Shown here piece after piece: positions 23,829-37,723 of a stretch of 64,000 nt of DNA. Numbering within the stretch: position 1 is the stretch's first letter; each line of letters begins with the position of its first letter. Below the pieces are notes generated by a model, which was not told where the DNA came from, ran no database searches, and worked only from the letters and a program-made list of their open reading frames with translations. Location of the stretch: contig NW_026893641.1 of assembly GCF_032452875.1 (NCBI RefSeq), forward strand, positions 496,001 through 560,000. Reading direction: 5' to 3'. The DNA is from Bos javanicus (taxonomy: Eukaryota; Chordata; Mammalia; Artiodactyla; Bovidae). A program made the translations under genes and the position numbers.

Positions 23829-24192
23829 GGGCCTGCTGAGCTGCGTGATTACTGTCTGCTCATCTGCTTGACAATTGCCAGCTGAGCTGCACGATTCCTG
23901 CCTGTCATCTGCTTGACAATTGCCAGCTGTGCTGCGTAATTCCTGCCTGCTCAGCTGCTTGATTATTGCCAGCTGAGCAGCATGATTCCTCACACCTGAG
24001 TTCCATGATTATTGCCTGCTGACTGTTTGATTCGTGCCTACTCAGCTCTTTGTTTATTGCCTCCAGAGGCACATGATCAGTGTATGATAGCAAACATGAT
24101 CAGCGCATGATCAGTCACATGATCAGCGCCATTAAGTCACGTGATCACTACATGATAGTCATGTGATCAGTCCATGCTCAGTCACGGTATCA
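23829..24192 (+). repeat. Cassette K14
   Basis: Haplotype T-C-T-C. 1,342 bp from K13. Confidence 0.95.
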
Positions 24193-25177
24193 GTGCATGA
24201 TCAGCCACGTGATCAGTGCATGATCAGCCACGTGATCAGTTCATGATAGCCACGTGATCAGTGCATGATCAGTCACGTGATCAGTGCATGATCAGGCAGG
24301 TGATCAGTGCATGATCAGCCACGTGATCAGTGCATGATAGCCACGTGATCAGTGCATGATCAGTCACCTGATGGGTGTATGATCAGTCACGTGACCAGTA
24401 CATGGTAGCTACATGATCATTGCATGATCAGCCACGTGAGTAGTGCATGATAGCCACGTGATCAGTGCATGATCAGTCACGTGATCAGTGCATGATCAGT
24501 CACGTGATCAGTGCATGATAAGTCACGTGATCAGTGCATGATCAGCCACGTGATCAGTGCATGATCAGTCACGTGATCAGTGCATGATAGCACGTGATCA
24601 GTGCATGATCAGCCACGTGATCAGTGCATGATAGCCACGTGATCAGTGCATGATCAGTCACATGATCAGTGCATGATCATCCACGTGATCAGTGCATGAT
24701 CAGTCACGTGATCAGTGCATGATATAGACGTGATCAGTGCATGATCAGTCACGTGATCAGTGCATGATCAGCCACGTGATCAGTGCATGATAGCCAGTGA
24801 TCAGTGCATGATAGCCAGTGATCAGTGCATGATCAGTCACGTGATCAGTGCATGATCAGCCACGTGATCAGTGCATGATAGCCACGTGATCAGTGCATGA
24901 TCAGCCACGTGATCAGTGCATGATCAGTCACGTGATCAGTGCATGATCAGCCACGTGATCAGTGCATGATCAGCACGTGATCAGTGCATGATCAGCCACG
25001 TGATCAGTGCATGATAGCCACGTGATCAGTGCATGATCAGTCACGTGATCAGTGTATGATCAGCCACGTGATCAGTGCATGATAGCCACGTGATCAGTGC
25101 ATGATCAGTCACGTGATCAGTGCATGATCAGCCACGTGATCAGTGCATGATAGCCACGTGATCAGTGCATGATCAGT
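24193..25177 (+). repeat. Monomer array after K14
   Basis: CACCTGATGGG at 24365; TAGCACGTG with a lost base near 24590; GATATAGACGTG and a CCAGTG pair (from about 24793). This 985-bp array pairs with the 987-bp array after K23. Confidence 0.94.
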
Positions 25178-25347
25178 TACGTGAGCAGTGTATGATCAGC
25201 CACGTGATCAGTGCATGGTCAGACACGTGAACAGTGTATGATCAGCCACGTGATCAGTGCATGATAGCCACGTGATCAGTGCATGATCAGTCACGTGATC
25301 AGTGTATGATCAGCCACGTGAACAGTGCATGCTCAGTCACGTGATCT
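25178..25347 (+). repeat. Short lead of K15
   Basis: 170 bp, ending in GATCT. Confidence 0.93.
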
Positions 25348-25711
25348 GGGCCTGCTGAGCTGCGTGATTACTGTCTGCTCATCTGCTTGACAATTGCCAG
25401 CTGAGCTGCACGATTCCTGCCTGTCATCTGCTTGACAATTGCCAGCTGTGCTGCGTAATTCCTGCCTGCTCAGCTGCTTGATTATTGCCAGCTGAGCAGC
25501 ATGATTCCTCACACCTGAGTTCCATGATTATTGCCTGCTGACTGTTTGATTCGTGCCTACTCAGCTCTTTGTTTATTGCCTCCAGAGGCACATGATCAGT
25601 GTATGATAGCAAACATGATCAGTGCATGATCAGTCACATGATCAGCGCCATTAAGTCACGTGATCACTACATGATAGTCATGTGATCAGTCCATGCTCAG
25701 TCACGGTATCA
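25348..25711 (+). repeat. Cassette K15
   Basis: Haplotype T-C-T-T. T at site 4 is unusual after a short lead and is shared with its partner K24. 1,519 bp from K14. Confidence 0.95.
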
Positions 25712-27479
25712 GTGCATGATCAGCCACGTGATCAGTGCATGATCAGCCACGTGATCAGTGCATGATCAGCCACGTGATCAGTGCATGATCAGTCACGTGA
25801 TCAGTGCATGATCAGGCACGTGATCAGTGCATGATCAGCCACGTGATCAGTGCATGATAGCCACGTGATCAGTGCATGATCAGTCACCTGATGGGTGTAT
25901 GATCAGTCACGTGACCAGTACATGGTAGCTACATGATCATTGCATGATCAGCCACGTGAGTAGTGCATGATAGCCACGTGATCAGTGCATGATCAGTCAC
26001 GTGATCAGTGCATGATCAGTCACGTGATCAGTGCATGATCAGTCACGTGATCAGTGCATGATCAGCCACGTGATCAGTGCATGATCAGTCACGTGATCAG
26101 TGCATGATAGCACGTGATCAGTGCATGATCAGCCACGTGATCAGTGCATGATAGCCACGTGATCAGTGCATGATCAGCCACGTGATCAGTGCATGATAGC
26201 CACGTGATCAGTGCATGATCAGTCACGTGATCAGTGCATGATCAGTCACGTGATCAGTGCATGATCAGCCACGTGATCAGTGCATGATAGCCACGTGATC
26301 AGTGCATGATCAGTCACGTGATCAGTGCATGATCAGTCACGTGACAGTACATGGTAGCTACGTGATCAGTGCATGATCAGCCACGTGATCAGTGCATGAT
26401 AGCCACGTGATCAGTGCATGATCAGTCACGTGATCAGTGCATGATCAGTCACGTGATCAGTGCATGATCAGTCACGTGATCAGTGCATGATCAGCCACGT
26501 GATCAGTGCATGATCAGTCACGTGATCAGTGCATGATCAGCCACGTGATCAGTGCATGATCAGTCACGTGATCAGTGCATGATATAGACGTGATCAGTGC
26601 ATGATCAGTCACGTGATCAGTGCATGATAGCCACGTGATCAGTGCATGATCAGTCACGTGATCAGTGCATGATCAGTCACGTGACCAGTACATGGTAGCT
26701 ACGTGATCAGTGCATGATCAGCCACGTGATCAGTGCATGATAGCCACGTGATCAGTGCATGATAGTCACGTGATCAGTGCATGATCAGTCACGTGATCAG
26801 TGCATGATCAGCCACGTGATCAGTGCATGATCAGCCACGTGATCAGTGCATGATAGCCACGTGATCAGTGCATGATCAGTCACGTGATCAGTGCATGATC
26901 AGGCACGTGATCAGTGCATGATCAGCCACGTGATCAGTGCATGATAGCCACGTGATCAGTGCATGATCAGTCACGTGATCAGTGCATGATCAGTCACGTG
27001 ACAGTACATGGTAGCTACGTGATCATTGCATGATCAGCCACGTGATAGTGCATGATAGCCACGTGATCAGTGCATGATCAGTCACGTGATCAGTGCATGA
27101 TCAGTCACGTGATCAGTGCATGATCAGTCACGTGATCAGTGCATGATCAGCCACGTGATCAGTGCATGATCAGTCACGTGATCAGTGCATGATCAGCCAC
27201 GTGATCAGTGCATGATCAGTCACGTGATCAGTGCATGATATAGACGTGATCAGTGCATGATCAGTCACGTGATCAGTGCATGATCAGCCACGTGATCAGT
27301 GCATGATAGCCAGTGATCAGTGCATGATCAGCCACGTGATCAGTGCATGATCAGTCACGTGATCAGTGTATGATCAGCCACGTGATCAGTGCATGATAGC
27401 CACGTGATCAGTGCATGATCAGTCACGTGATCAGTGTATGATCAGCCACGTGAACAGTGCATGCTCAGTCACGTGATCA
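25712..27479 (+). repeat. Long monomer array after K15
   Basis: CACCTGATGGG at 25885. Two GATATAGACGTG slots and a single CCAGTG monomer (about 27309). No full lead precedes K16; only the final CATGCTCAG monomer and GTGAACAG remain. The partner array after K24 is 657 bp shorter. Confidence 0.93.
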
Positions 27480-27843
27480 GGGCCTGCTGAGCTGCGTGAT
27501 TACTGTCTGCTCATCTGCTTGACAATTGCCAGCTGAGCTGCACGATTCCTGCCTGTCATCTGCTTGACAATTGCCAGCTGTGCTGCGTAATTCCTGCCTG
27601 CTCAGCTGCTTGATTATTGCCAGCTGAGCAGCATGATTCCTCACACCTGAGTTCCATGATTATTGCCTGCTGACTGTTTGATTCGTGCCTACTCAGCTCT
27701 TTGTTTATTGCCTCCAGAGGCACATGATCAGTGTATGATAGCAAACATGATCAGCGCATGATCAGTCACATGATCAGCGCCATTAAGTCACGTGATCACT
27801 ACATGATAGTCATGTGATCAGTCCATGCTCAGTCACGGTATCA
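27480..27843 (+). repeat. Cassette K16
   Basis: Haplotype A-C-T-C. 2,132 bp from K15; 15,044 bp from its partner K25. Confidence 0.95.
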
Positions 27844-28398
27844 GTGCATGATCAGCCACGTGATCAGTGCATGATCAGCCACGTGATCAGTCATGATAGC
27901 CACGTGATCAGTGCATGATCAGTCACGTGATCAGTGCATGACCAGGCACGTGATCAGTGCATGATCAGCCACGTGATCAGTGCATGATAGCCACGTGATC
28001 AGTGCATGATCAGTCACCTGATCAGTGTATGATCAGTCACGTGACCAGTACATGGTAGCTACATGATCAGTGCATGATCAGCCACGTGATAGTGCATGAT
28101 CAGTCACGTGATCAGTGCATGATAGCTACGTGATCAGTGCATGATCAGCCACGTGATCAGTGCATGATAGCCACGTGATCAGTGCATGATCAGTCACGTG
28201 ATCAGTGCATGATCAGTCACGTGATCAGTGCATGATCAGTCACGTGATCAGTGCATGATCAATTACGTGATCAGTGCATGATCAGTCACGTGATCAGTGC
28301 ATGGTAGCTACGTGATCATTGCATGATCAGCCACGTGATCAGTGCATGATAGCCACGTGATCAGTGCATGATAGCCACGTGATCAGTGCATGATCAGT
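27844..28398 (+). repeat. Monomer array after K16
   Basis: The usual CACCTGATGGG slot at 28015 reads CACCTGATCAG, a partly restored form. A shortened monomer GATCAGTCATGATAGCC near 27885 is also found after K25 and K18. Confidence 0.93.
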
Positions 28399-28692
28399 CA
28401 TGTGATCGTGTGTGATCAGCCACGTGATCAGTGCATGATATCCACGTGATCAGTGCATGATAGCCACGTGATCAGTGCATGATCAGTCACGTGATACATG
28501 TGTGATCAGCCACGTGATCAGTGCATGATGAGCCACGTGATCAGTGCAGGATCAATTACGTGATCAGTGCATGATCAGTCACGTGACCAGTACATGGTTG
28601 CTACGTGATCGTTGCATGATCAGCCACGTGAGCAGAGCATGATAGCCACGTGATCAGTGCATGATCAGTCACGTGATCAGTACATGATCAGT
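28399..28692 (+). repeat. Extended lead of K17
   Basis: 294 bp starting at CATGTGATCGTGTGTG, with CATGATATCCACG and GTGCAGGATC. Confidence 0.9.
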
Positions 28693-29156
28693 CACGTGAA
28701 CAGTGCATGATCATTTACGTGATCTGTGCATGATCAGTCACGTGACCAGTATATGGTAGCTACGTGATCATTCCATGACGAGCCACGTGAGCAGTGCATG
28801 ATAGCCACGTGATGTGTGCATGATGAGTTACGTGAGCAGAGTATGATCAGCCACGTGATCAGTGCATGAGTGCCACGTGATCAGTGCATGATATGTCACG
28901 TGACAGGTGTGTGATCAGCCACGTGAACAGTGCATGTTCAGCCACGTGATCAGTGCATGATAGCCACGTGATCAGTGCATGATCAGTTACGTGAGCAGTG
29001 TATGATCAGCCACGTGATCAGTGCATGGTCAGACACGTGAACAGTGTATGATCAGCCACGTGATCAGTGCATGATATCCAAGTGATCAGTGCATGATCAT
29101 CACGTGATCAGTGTATGATCAGCCACGTGAACAGTGCATGCTCAGTCACGTGATCA
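28693..29156 (+). repeat. Long lead of K17
   Basis: 464 bp, same monomer order as the K12 lead. Confidence 0.94.
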
Positions 29157-29520
29157 GGGCCTGCTGAGCTGCGTGATTACTGTCTGCTCATCTGCTTGAC
29201 AATTGCCAGCTGAGCTGCACGATTCCTGCCTGTCATCTGCTTGACAATTGCCAGCTGTGCTGCGTAATTCCTGCCTGCTCAGCTGCTTGATTATTGCCAG
29301 CTGAGCAGCATGATTCCTCACAGCTGAGTTCCATGATTATTGCCTGCTGACTGTTTGATTCGTGCCTACTCAGCTCTTTGTTTATTGCCTCCAGAGGCAC
29401 ATGATCAGTGTATGATAGCAAACATGATCAGTGCATGATCAGTCACATGATCAGCGCCATTAAGTCACGTGATCACTACATGATAGTCATGTGATCAGTC
29501 CATGCTCAGTCACGGTATCA
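29157..29520 (+). repeat. Cassette K17
   Basis: Haplotype A-G-T-T. 1,677 bp from K16, the same interval as K25 to K26. Confidence 0.95.
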
Positions 29521-30236
29521 GTGCATGATCAGCCACGTGATCAGTGCATGATCAGCCACGTGATCAGTTCATGATAGCCATGTGATCAGTGCATGATCAG
29601 TCACGTGATCAGTGCATGATCAGGCACGTGATCAGTGCATGATCAGTCACGTGATCAGTGCATGATCAGTCACGTGATCAGTGCATGATCAGTCACGTGA
29701 TCAGTGCATGATCAGCCACGTGATCAGTGCATGATCAGCCACGTGATCAGTGCATGATCAGTCACGTGATCAGTGCATGATCAGTCACGTGACCAGTACA
29801 TGGTAGCTACGTGATCAGTGCATGATCAGCCACGTGATCAGTGCATGATAGCCACGTGATCAGTGCATGATCAGTCACGTGATCAGTGCATGATAGCTAC
29901 GTGATCAGTGCATGATCAGCCACGTGATCAGTGCATGATAGCCACGTGATCAGTGCATGATCAGTCACATGATCAGTGCATGATCATCCACGTGATCAGT
30001 GCATGATCAGTCACGTGATCAGTGCATGATATAGACGTGATCAGTGCATGATCAGTCACGTGATCAGTGCATGATCAGCCACGTGATCAGTGCATGATAG
30101 CCACGTGATCAGTGCATGATAGCCAGTGATCAGTGCATGATCAGTCACGTGATCAGTGCATGATCAGCCACGTGATCAGTGCATGATAGCCACGTGATCA
30201 GTGCATGATCAGCCACGTGATCAGTGCATGATCAGT
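29521..30236 (+). repeat. Module array with about four monomers missing
   Basis: It matches the 806-bp arrays at both ends but is 716 bp, 90-92 bp shorter, which is four monomers. A GACCAGTACATGG slot is followed by TAGCTACG less than 182 bp later, so the loss fell inside the 182-bp unit. One CCAGTG monomer (about 30122) remains; its partner has CCACGTG. Confidence 0.92.
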
Positions 30237-30406
30237 TACGTGAGCAGTGTATGATCAGCCACGTGATCAGTGCATGGTCAGACACGTGAACAGTGTATGA
30301 TCAGCCACGTGATCAGTGCATGATAGCCACGTGATCAGTGCATGATCAGTCACGTGATCAGTGTATGATCAGCCACGTGAACAGTGCATGCTCAGTCACG
30401 TGATCA
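30237..30406 (+). repeat. Short lead of K18
   Basis: 170 bp, ending in GATCA. Confidence 0.92.
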
Positions 30407-30770
30407 GGGCCTGCTGAGCTGCGTGATTACTGTCTGCTCATCTGCTTGACAATTGCCAGCTGAGCTGCACGATTCCTGCCTGTCATCTGCTTGACAATTG
30501 CCAGCTGTGCTGCGTAATTCCTGCCTGCTCAGCTGCTTGATTATTGCCAGCTGAGCAGCATGATTCCTCACAGCTGAGTTCCATGATTATTGCCTGCTGA
30601 CTGTTTGATTCGTGCCTACTCAGCTCTTTGTTTATTGCCTCCAGAGGCACATGATCAGTGTATGATAGCAAACATGATCAGCGCATGATCAGTCACATGA
30701 TCAGCGCCATTAAGTCACGTGATCACTACATGATAGTCATGTGATCAGTCCATGCTCAGTCACGGTATCA
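30407..30770 (+). repeat. Cassette K18
   Basis: Haplotype A-G-T-C. 1,250 bp from K17. Confidence 0.95.
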
Positions 30771-31508
30771 GTGCATGATCAGCCACGTGATCAGTGCATG
30801 ATCAGCCACGTGATCAGTCATGATAGCCACGTGATCAGTGCATGATCAGTCACGTGATCAGTGCATGATCAGGCAGGTGATCAGTGCATGATCAGCCACG
30901 TGATCAGTGCATGATAGCCACGTGATCAGTGCATGATCAGTCACCTGATGGGTGTATGATCAGTCACGTGACCAGTACATGGTAGCTACATGATCATTGC
31001 ATGATCAGCCACGTGAGTAGTGCATGATAGCCACGTGATCAGTGCATGATCAGTCACGTGATCAGTGCATGATCAGTCACGTGATCAGTGCATGATAAGT
31101 CACGTGATCAGTGCATGATCAATTACGTGATCAGTGCATGATCAGTCACGTGATCAGTACATGGTAGCTACGTGATCAGTGCATGATCAGCCACGTGATC
31201 AGTGCATGATAGCCACGTGATCAGTGCATGATCAGTCACATGATCAGTGCATGATCATCCACGTGATCAGTGCATGATCAGTCACGTGATCAGTGCATGA
31301 TATAGACGTGATCAGTGCATGATCAGTCACGTGATCAGTGCATGATCAGCCACGTGATCAGTGCATGATAGCCAGTGAATCAGTGCATGATAGCCAGTGA
31401 TCAGTGCATGATCAGTCACGTGATCAGTGCATGATCAGCCACGTGATCAGTGCATGATCAGCCACGTGATCAGTGCATGATCAGCCACGTGATCAGTGCA
31501 TGATCAGT
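30771..31508 (+). repeat. Monomer array after K18
   Basis: Shortened monomer CAGTCATGATAGCC near 30817, CACCTGATGGG at 30942, and a CCAGTGAATCAG plus CCAGTG pair from about 31371. Confidence 0.93.
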
Positions 31509-31678
31509 TACGTGAGCAGTGTATGATCAGCCACGTGATCAGTGCATGGTCAGACACGTGAACAGTGTATGATCAGCCACGTGATCAGTGCATGATAGCC
31601 ACGTGATCAGTGCATGATCAGTCACGTGATCAGTGTATGATCAGCCACGTGAACAGTGCATGCTCAGTCACGTGATCT
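31509..31678 (+). repeat. Short lead of K19
   Basis: 170 bp, ending in GATCT. Confidence 0.93.
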
Positions 31679-32042
31679 GGGCCTGCTGAGCTGCGTGATT
31701 ACTGTCTGCTCATCTGCTTGACAATTGCCAGCTGAGCTGCACGATTCCTGCCTGTCATCTGCTTGACAATTGCCAGCTGTGCTGCGTAATTCCTGCCTGC
31801 TCAGCTGCTTGATTATTGCCAGCTGAGCAGCATGATTCCTCACACCTGAGTTCCATGATTATTGCCTGCTGACTGTTTGATTCGTGCCTACTCAGCTCTT
31901 TGTTTATTGCCTCCAGAGGCACATGATCAGTGTATGATAGCAAACATGATCAGCGCATGATCAGTCACATGATCAGCGCCATTAAGTCACGTGATCACTA
32001 CATGATAGTCATGTGATCAGTCCATGCTCAGTCACGGTATCA
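31679..32042 (+). repeat. Cassette K19
   Basis: Haplotype T-C-T-C. 1,272 bp from K18. Start of a segment duplicated about 18,831 bp downstream (K30). Confidence 0.95.
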
Positions 32043-33937
32043 GTGCATGATCAGCCACGTGATCAGTGCATGATCAGCCACGTGATCAGTGCATGATCAG
32101 CCACGTGATCAGTGCATGATCAGTCACGTGATCAGTGCATGATCAGGCACGTGATCAGTGCATGATCAGCCACGTGATCAGTGCATGATAGCCACGTGAT
32201 CAGTGCATGATCAGTCACCTGATGGGTGTATGATCAGTCACGTGACCAGTACATGGTAGCTACATGATCATTGCATGATCAGCCACGTGAGTAGTGCATG
32301 ATAGCCACGTGATCAGTGCATGATCAGTCACGTGATCAGTGCATGATCAGTCACGTGATCAGTGCATGATCAGTCACGTGATCAGTGCATGATCAGCCAC
32401 GTGATCAGTGCATGATCAGTCACGTGATCAGTGCATGATAGCCACGTGATCAGTGCATGATCAGCCACGTGATCAGTGCATGATAGCCACGTGATCAGTG
32501 CATGATCAGCCACGTGATCAGTGCATGATAGCCACGTGATCAGTGCATGATCAGTCACGTGATCAGTGCATGATCAGTCACGTGATCAGTGCATGATCAG
32601 CCACGTGATCAGTGCATGATAGCCACGTGATCAGTGCATGATCAGTCACGTGATCAGTGCATGATCAGTCACGTGACAGTACATGGTAGCTACGTGATCA
32701 GTGCATGATCAGCCACGTGATCAGTGCATGATAGCCACGTGATCAGTGCATGATCAGTCACGTGATCAGTGCATGATCAGTCACGTGATCAGTGCATGAT
32801 CAGTCACGTGATCAGTGCATGATCAGCCACGTGATCAGTGCATGATCAGTCACGTGATCAGTGCATGATCATCCACGTGATCAGTGCATGATCAGTCACG
32901 TGATCAGTGCATGATATAGACGTGATCAGTGCATGATCAGTCACGTGATCAGTGCATGATAGCCACGTGATCAGTGCATGATCAGTCACGTGATCAGTGT
33001 ATGATCAGTCACGTGACCAGTGCATGGTAGCTACATGATCAGTGCATGATCAGCCACGTGATAGTGCATGATAGCCACGTGATCAGTGCATGATCAGTCA
33101 CGTGATCAGTGCATGATCAGTCACGTGATCAGTGCATGATCAGCCACGTGATCAGTGCATGATCAGCCACGTGATCAGTGCATGATAGCCACGTGATCAG
33201 TGCATGATCAGTCACGTGATCAGTGCATGATCAGGCACGTGATCAGTGCATGATCAGCCACGTGATCAGTGCATGATAGCCACGTGATCAGTGCATGATC
33301 ATCACTGATCAGTGTATGATCAGTCACTGACCAGTACATGGTAGCTACATGATCATTGCATGATCAGCCACGTGAGTAGTGCATGATAGCCACGTGATCA
33401 GTGCATGATCAGTCACGTGATCAGTGCATGATCAGTCATGTGATCAGTGCATGATCAGGCACGTGATCAGTGCATGATCAGCCACGTGATCAGTGCATGA
33501 TAGCCACGTGATCAGTGCATGATCAGTCACGTGATCAGTGCATGATCAGTCACGTGATCAGTGCATGATCAGCCACGTGATCAGTGCATGATCAGCCACG
33601 TGATCAGTGCATGATCAATCACGTGATCAGTGCATGATCAGTCACGTGATCAGTGCATGGTAGCTACGTGATCAGTGCATGATCAGCCACGTGATCAGTG
33701 CATGATAGCCACGTGATCAGTGCATGATCAGTCACGTGATCAGTGCATGATCAGTCACGTGATCAGTGCATGATCAGTCACGTGATCAGTGCATGATCAA
33801 TTACGTGATCAGTGCATGATCAGTCACGTGATCAGTGCATGATAGCTACGTGATCAGTGCATGATCAGCCACGTGATCAGTGCATGATAGCCACGTGATC
33901 AGTGCATGATAGCCACGTGATCAGTGCATGATCAGTC
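32043..33937 (+). repeat. Longest inter-cassette array (copy 1)
   Basis: CACCTGATGGG at 32216. With the extended lead it spans 2,232 bp, against 2,231 bp in the copy after K30. Private pair: TCACTGATCAG then TCACTGACC from about 33301, two adjacent monomers with a broken E-box, repeated in the other copy. Confidence 0.95.
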
Positions 33938-34274
33938 ATGTGATCGTGTGTGATCAGCCACGTGATCAGTGCATGATAGCCACGTGATCAGTGCATGATA
34001 GCCACGTGATCAGTGCATGATAGCCACGTGATCAGTGCATGATAGCCACGTGATCAGTGCATGATCAGTCACGTGATACATGTGTGATCAGCCACGTGAT
34101 CAGTGCATGATGAGCCACGTGATCAGTGCAGGATCAATTACGTGATCAGTGCATGATCAGTCACGTGACCAGTACATGGTTGCTACGTGATCGTTGCATG
34201 ATCAGCCACGTGAGCAGAGCATGATAGCCACGTGATCAGTGCATGATCAGTCACGTGATCAGTACATGATCAGT
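33938..34274 (+). repeat. Extended lead of K20, two extra monomers
   Basis: 337 bp. It carries two more CATGATAGCC monomers than the 294-bp form, an expansion shared with the K31 copy. Confidence 0.9.
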
Positions 34275-34738
34275 CACGTGAACAGTGCATGATCATTTAC
34301 GTGATCTGTGCATGATCAGTCACGTGACCAGTATATGGTAGCTACGTGATCATTCCATGACGAGCCACGTGAGCAGTGCATGATAGCCACGTGATGTGTG
34401 CATGATGAGTTACGTGAGCAGAGTATGATCAGCCACGTGATCAGTGCATGAGTGCCACGTGATCAGTGCATGATATGTCACGTGACAGGTGTGTGATCAG
34501 CCACGTGAACAGTGCATGTTCAGCCACGTGATCAGTGCATGATAGCCACGTGATCAGTGCATGATCAGTTACGTGAGCAGTGTATGATCAGCCACGTGAT
34601 CAGTGCATGGTCAGACACGTGAACAGTGTATGATCAGCCACGTGATCAGTGCATGATATCCAAGTGATCAGTGCATGATCATCACGTGATCAGTGTATGA
34701 TCAGCCACGTGAACAGTGCATGCTCAGTCACGTGATCA
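34275..34738 (+). repeat. Long lead of K20
   Basis: 464 bp, same order as the K12 lead. Confidence 0.94.
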
Positions 34739-35102
34739 GGGCCTGCTGAGCTGCGTGATTACTGTCTGCTCATCTGCTTGACAATTGCCAGCTGAGCTGC
34801 ACGATTCCTGCCTGTCATCTGCTTGACAATTGCCAGCTGTGCTGCGTAATTCCTGCCTGCTCAGCTGCTTGATTATTGCCAGCTGAGCAGCATGATTCCT
34901 CACAGCTGAGTTCCATGATTATTGCCTGCTGACTGTTTGATTCGTGCCTACTCAGCTCTTTGTTTATTGCCTCCAGAGGCACATGATCAGTGTATGATAG
35001 CAAACATGATCAGTGCATGATCAGTCACATGATCAGCGCCATTAAGTCACGTGATCACTACATGATAGTCATGTGATCAGTCCATGCTCAGTCACGGTAT
35101 CA
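34739..35102 (+). repeat. Cassette K20
   Basis: Haplotype A-G-T-T. 3,060 bp from K19, the longest interval here. Confidence 0.95.
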
Positions 35103-35909
35103 GTGCATGATCAGCCACGTGATCAGTGCATGATCAGCCACGTGATCAGTGCATGATAGCTATGTGATCAGTGCATGATCAGTCACGTGATCAGTGCATG
35201 ATCAGGCACGTGATCAGTGCATGATCAGTCACGTGATCAGTGCATGATCAGTCACGTGATCAGTGCATGATCAGTCACGTGATCAGTGCATGATCAGCCA
35301 CGTGATCAGTGCATGATCAGCCACGTGATCAGTGCATGATCAGTCACGTGATCAGTGCATGATCAGTCACGTGACCAGTACATGGTAGCTACGTGATCAT
35401 TGCATGATCAGCCACGTGAGCAGTGCATGATAGCCACGTGATCAGTGCATGATCAGTCACGTGATCAGTGCATGATCAGTCACGTGATCAGTGCATGATC
35501 AGTCACGTGATCAGTGCATGATCAATTACGTGATCAGTGCATGATCAGTCACGTGATCAGTACATGGTAGCTACGTGATCAGTGCATGATCAGCCACGTG
35601 ATCAGTGCATGATAGCCACGTGATCAGTGCATGATCAGTCACATGATCAGTGCATGATCATCCACGTGATCAGTGCATGATCAGTCACGTGATCAGTGCA
35701 TGATATAGACGTGATCAGTGCATGATCAGTCACGTGATCAGTGCATGATCAGCCACGTGATCAGTGCATGATAGCCAGTGATCAGTGCATGATAGCCAGT
35801 GATCAGTGCATGATCAGTCACGTGATCAGTGCATGATCAGCCACGTGATCAGTGCATGATAGCCACGTGATCAGTGCATGATCAGCCACGTGATCAGTGC
35901 ATGATCAGT
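35103..35909 (+). repeat. 807-bp array of the 1.34-kb module, copy 3
   Basis: GACCAGTACATGG near 35370, with the second slot changed to GATCAGTACATGG about 182 bp later. A CCAGTG pair from about 35771. Confidence 0.95.
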
Positions 35910-36079
35910 TACGTGAGCAGTGTATGATCAGCCACGTGATCAGTGCATGGTCAGACACGTGAACAGTGTATGATCAGCCACGTGATCAGTGCATGATAGC
36001 CACGTGATCAGTGCATGATCAGTCACGTGATCAGTGTATGATCAGCCACGTGAACAGTGCATGCTCAGTCACGTGATCT
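35910..36079 (+). repeat. Short lead of K21
   Basis: 170 bp, ending in GATCT. Confidence 0.93.
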
Positions 36080-36439
36080 GGGCCTGCTGAGCTGCGTGAT
36101 TACTGTCTGCTCATCTGCTTGACAATTGCCAGCTGAGCTGCACGATTCCTGCCTGTCATCTGCTTGACAATTGCCAGCTGTGCTGCGTAATTCCTGCCTG
36201 CTCAGCTGCTTGATTATTGCCAGCTGAGCAGCATGATTCCTCACACCTGAGTTCCATGATTATTGCCTGCTGACTGTTTGATTCGTGCCTACTCAGCTCT
36301 TTGTTTATTGCCTCCAGAGGCACATGATCAGTGTATGATAGCAAACATGATCAGCGCATGGTCACATGATCAGCGCCATTAAGTCACGTGATCACTACAT
36401 GATAGTCATGTGATCAGTCCATGCTCAGTCACGGTATCA
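36080..36439 (+). repeat. Cassette K21
   Basis: Haplotype T-C-T-C. A 4-bp deletion in the trailer (GCGCATGGTCACATG) shortens it to 360 bp. 1,341 bp from K20. Confidence 0.95.
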
Positions 36440-37428
36440 GTGCATGATCAGCCACGTGATCAGTGCATGATCAGCCACGTGATCAGTGCATGATAGCCAC
36501 GTGATCAGTGCATGATCAGTCACGTGATCAGTGCATGACCAGGCAGGTGATCAGTGCATGATCAGCCACGTGATCAGTGCATGATAGCCACGTGATCAGT
36601 GCATGATCAGTCACCTGATGGGTGTATGATCAGTCACTGACCAGTACATGGTAGCTACATGATCATTGCATGATCAGCCACGTGAGTAGTGCATGATAGC
36701 CACGTGATCAGTGCATGATCAGTCACGTGATCAGTGCATGATCAGTCACGTGATCAGTGCATGATCAGTCACGTGATCAGTGCATGATCAGCCACGTGAT
36801 CAGTGCATGATCAGTCACGTGATCAGTGCATGATAGTCACGTGATCAGTGCATGATCAGCCACGTGATCAGTGCATGATAGCCACGTGATCAGTGCATGA
36901 TCAGTCACGTGATCAGTGCATGATCAGTCACGTGATCAGTGCATGATCAGTCACGTGATCAGTGCATGATCAGCCACGTGATCAGTGCATGATAGCCACG
37001 TGATCAGTGCATGATCAGTCACGTGATCAGTGCATGATCAGTCACGTGATCAGTGCATGATCAGCCACGTGATCAGTGCATGATCAGCCACGTGATCAGT
37101 GCATGATCAATTACGTGATCAGTGCATGATCAGTCACGTGATCAGTGCATGGTAGCTACGTGATCAGTGCATGATCAGCCACGTGATCAGTGCATGATAG
37201 CCACGTGATCAGTGCATGATCAGTCACGTGATCAGTGCATGATCAGTCACGTGATCAGTGCATGATCAGTCACGTGATCAGTGCATGATCAATTACGTGA
37301 TCAGTGCATGATCAGTCACGTGACCAGTACATGGTAGCTACGTGATCATTGCATGATCAGCCACGTGATCAGTGCATGATAGCCACGTGATCAGTGCATG
37401 ATAGCCACGTGATCAGTGCATGATCAGT
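36440..37428 (+). repeat. Monomer array after K21
   Basis: CACCTGATGGG at 36612 followed by TCACTGACCAGTACATGG. Two TAGCTACG slots about 182 bp apart lie near the right end. Confidence 0.93.
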
Positions 37429-37723
37429 CATGTGATACGTGTGTGATCAGCCACGTGATCAGTGCATGATATCCACGTGATCAGTGCATGATAGCCACGT
37501 GATCAGTGCATGATCAGTCACGTGATACATGTGTGATCAGCCACGTGATCAGTGCATGATGAGCCACGTGATCAGTGCAGGATCAATTACGTGATCAGTG
37601 CATGATCAGTCACGTGACCAGTACATGGTTGCTACGTGATCGTTGCATGATCAGCCACGTGAGCAGAGCATGATAGCCACGTGATCAGTGCATGATCAGT
37701 CACGTGATCAGTACATGATCAGT
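37429..37723 (+). repeat. Extended lead of K22
   Basis: About 295 bp, starting at CATGTGATACGTGTGTG as in the K13 copy. Confidence 0.9.
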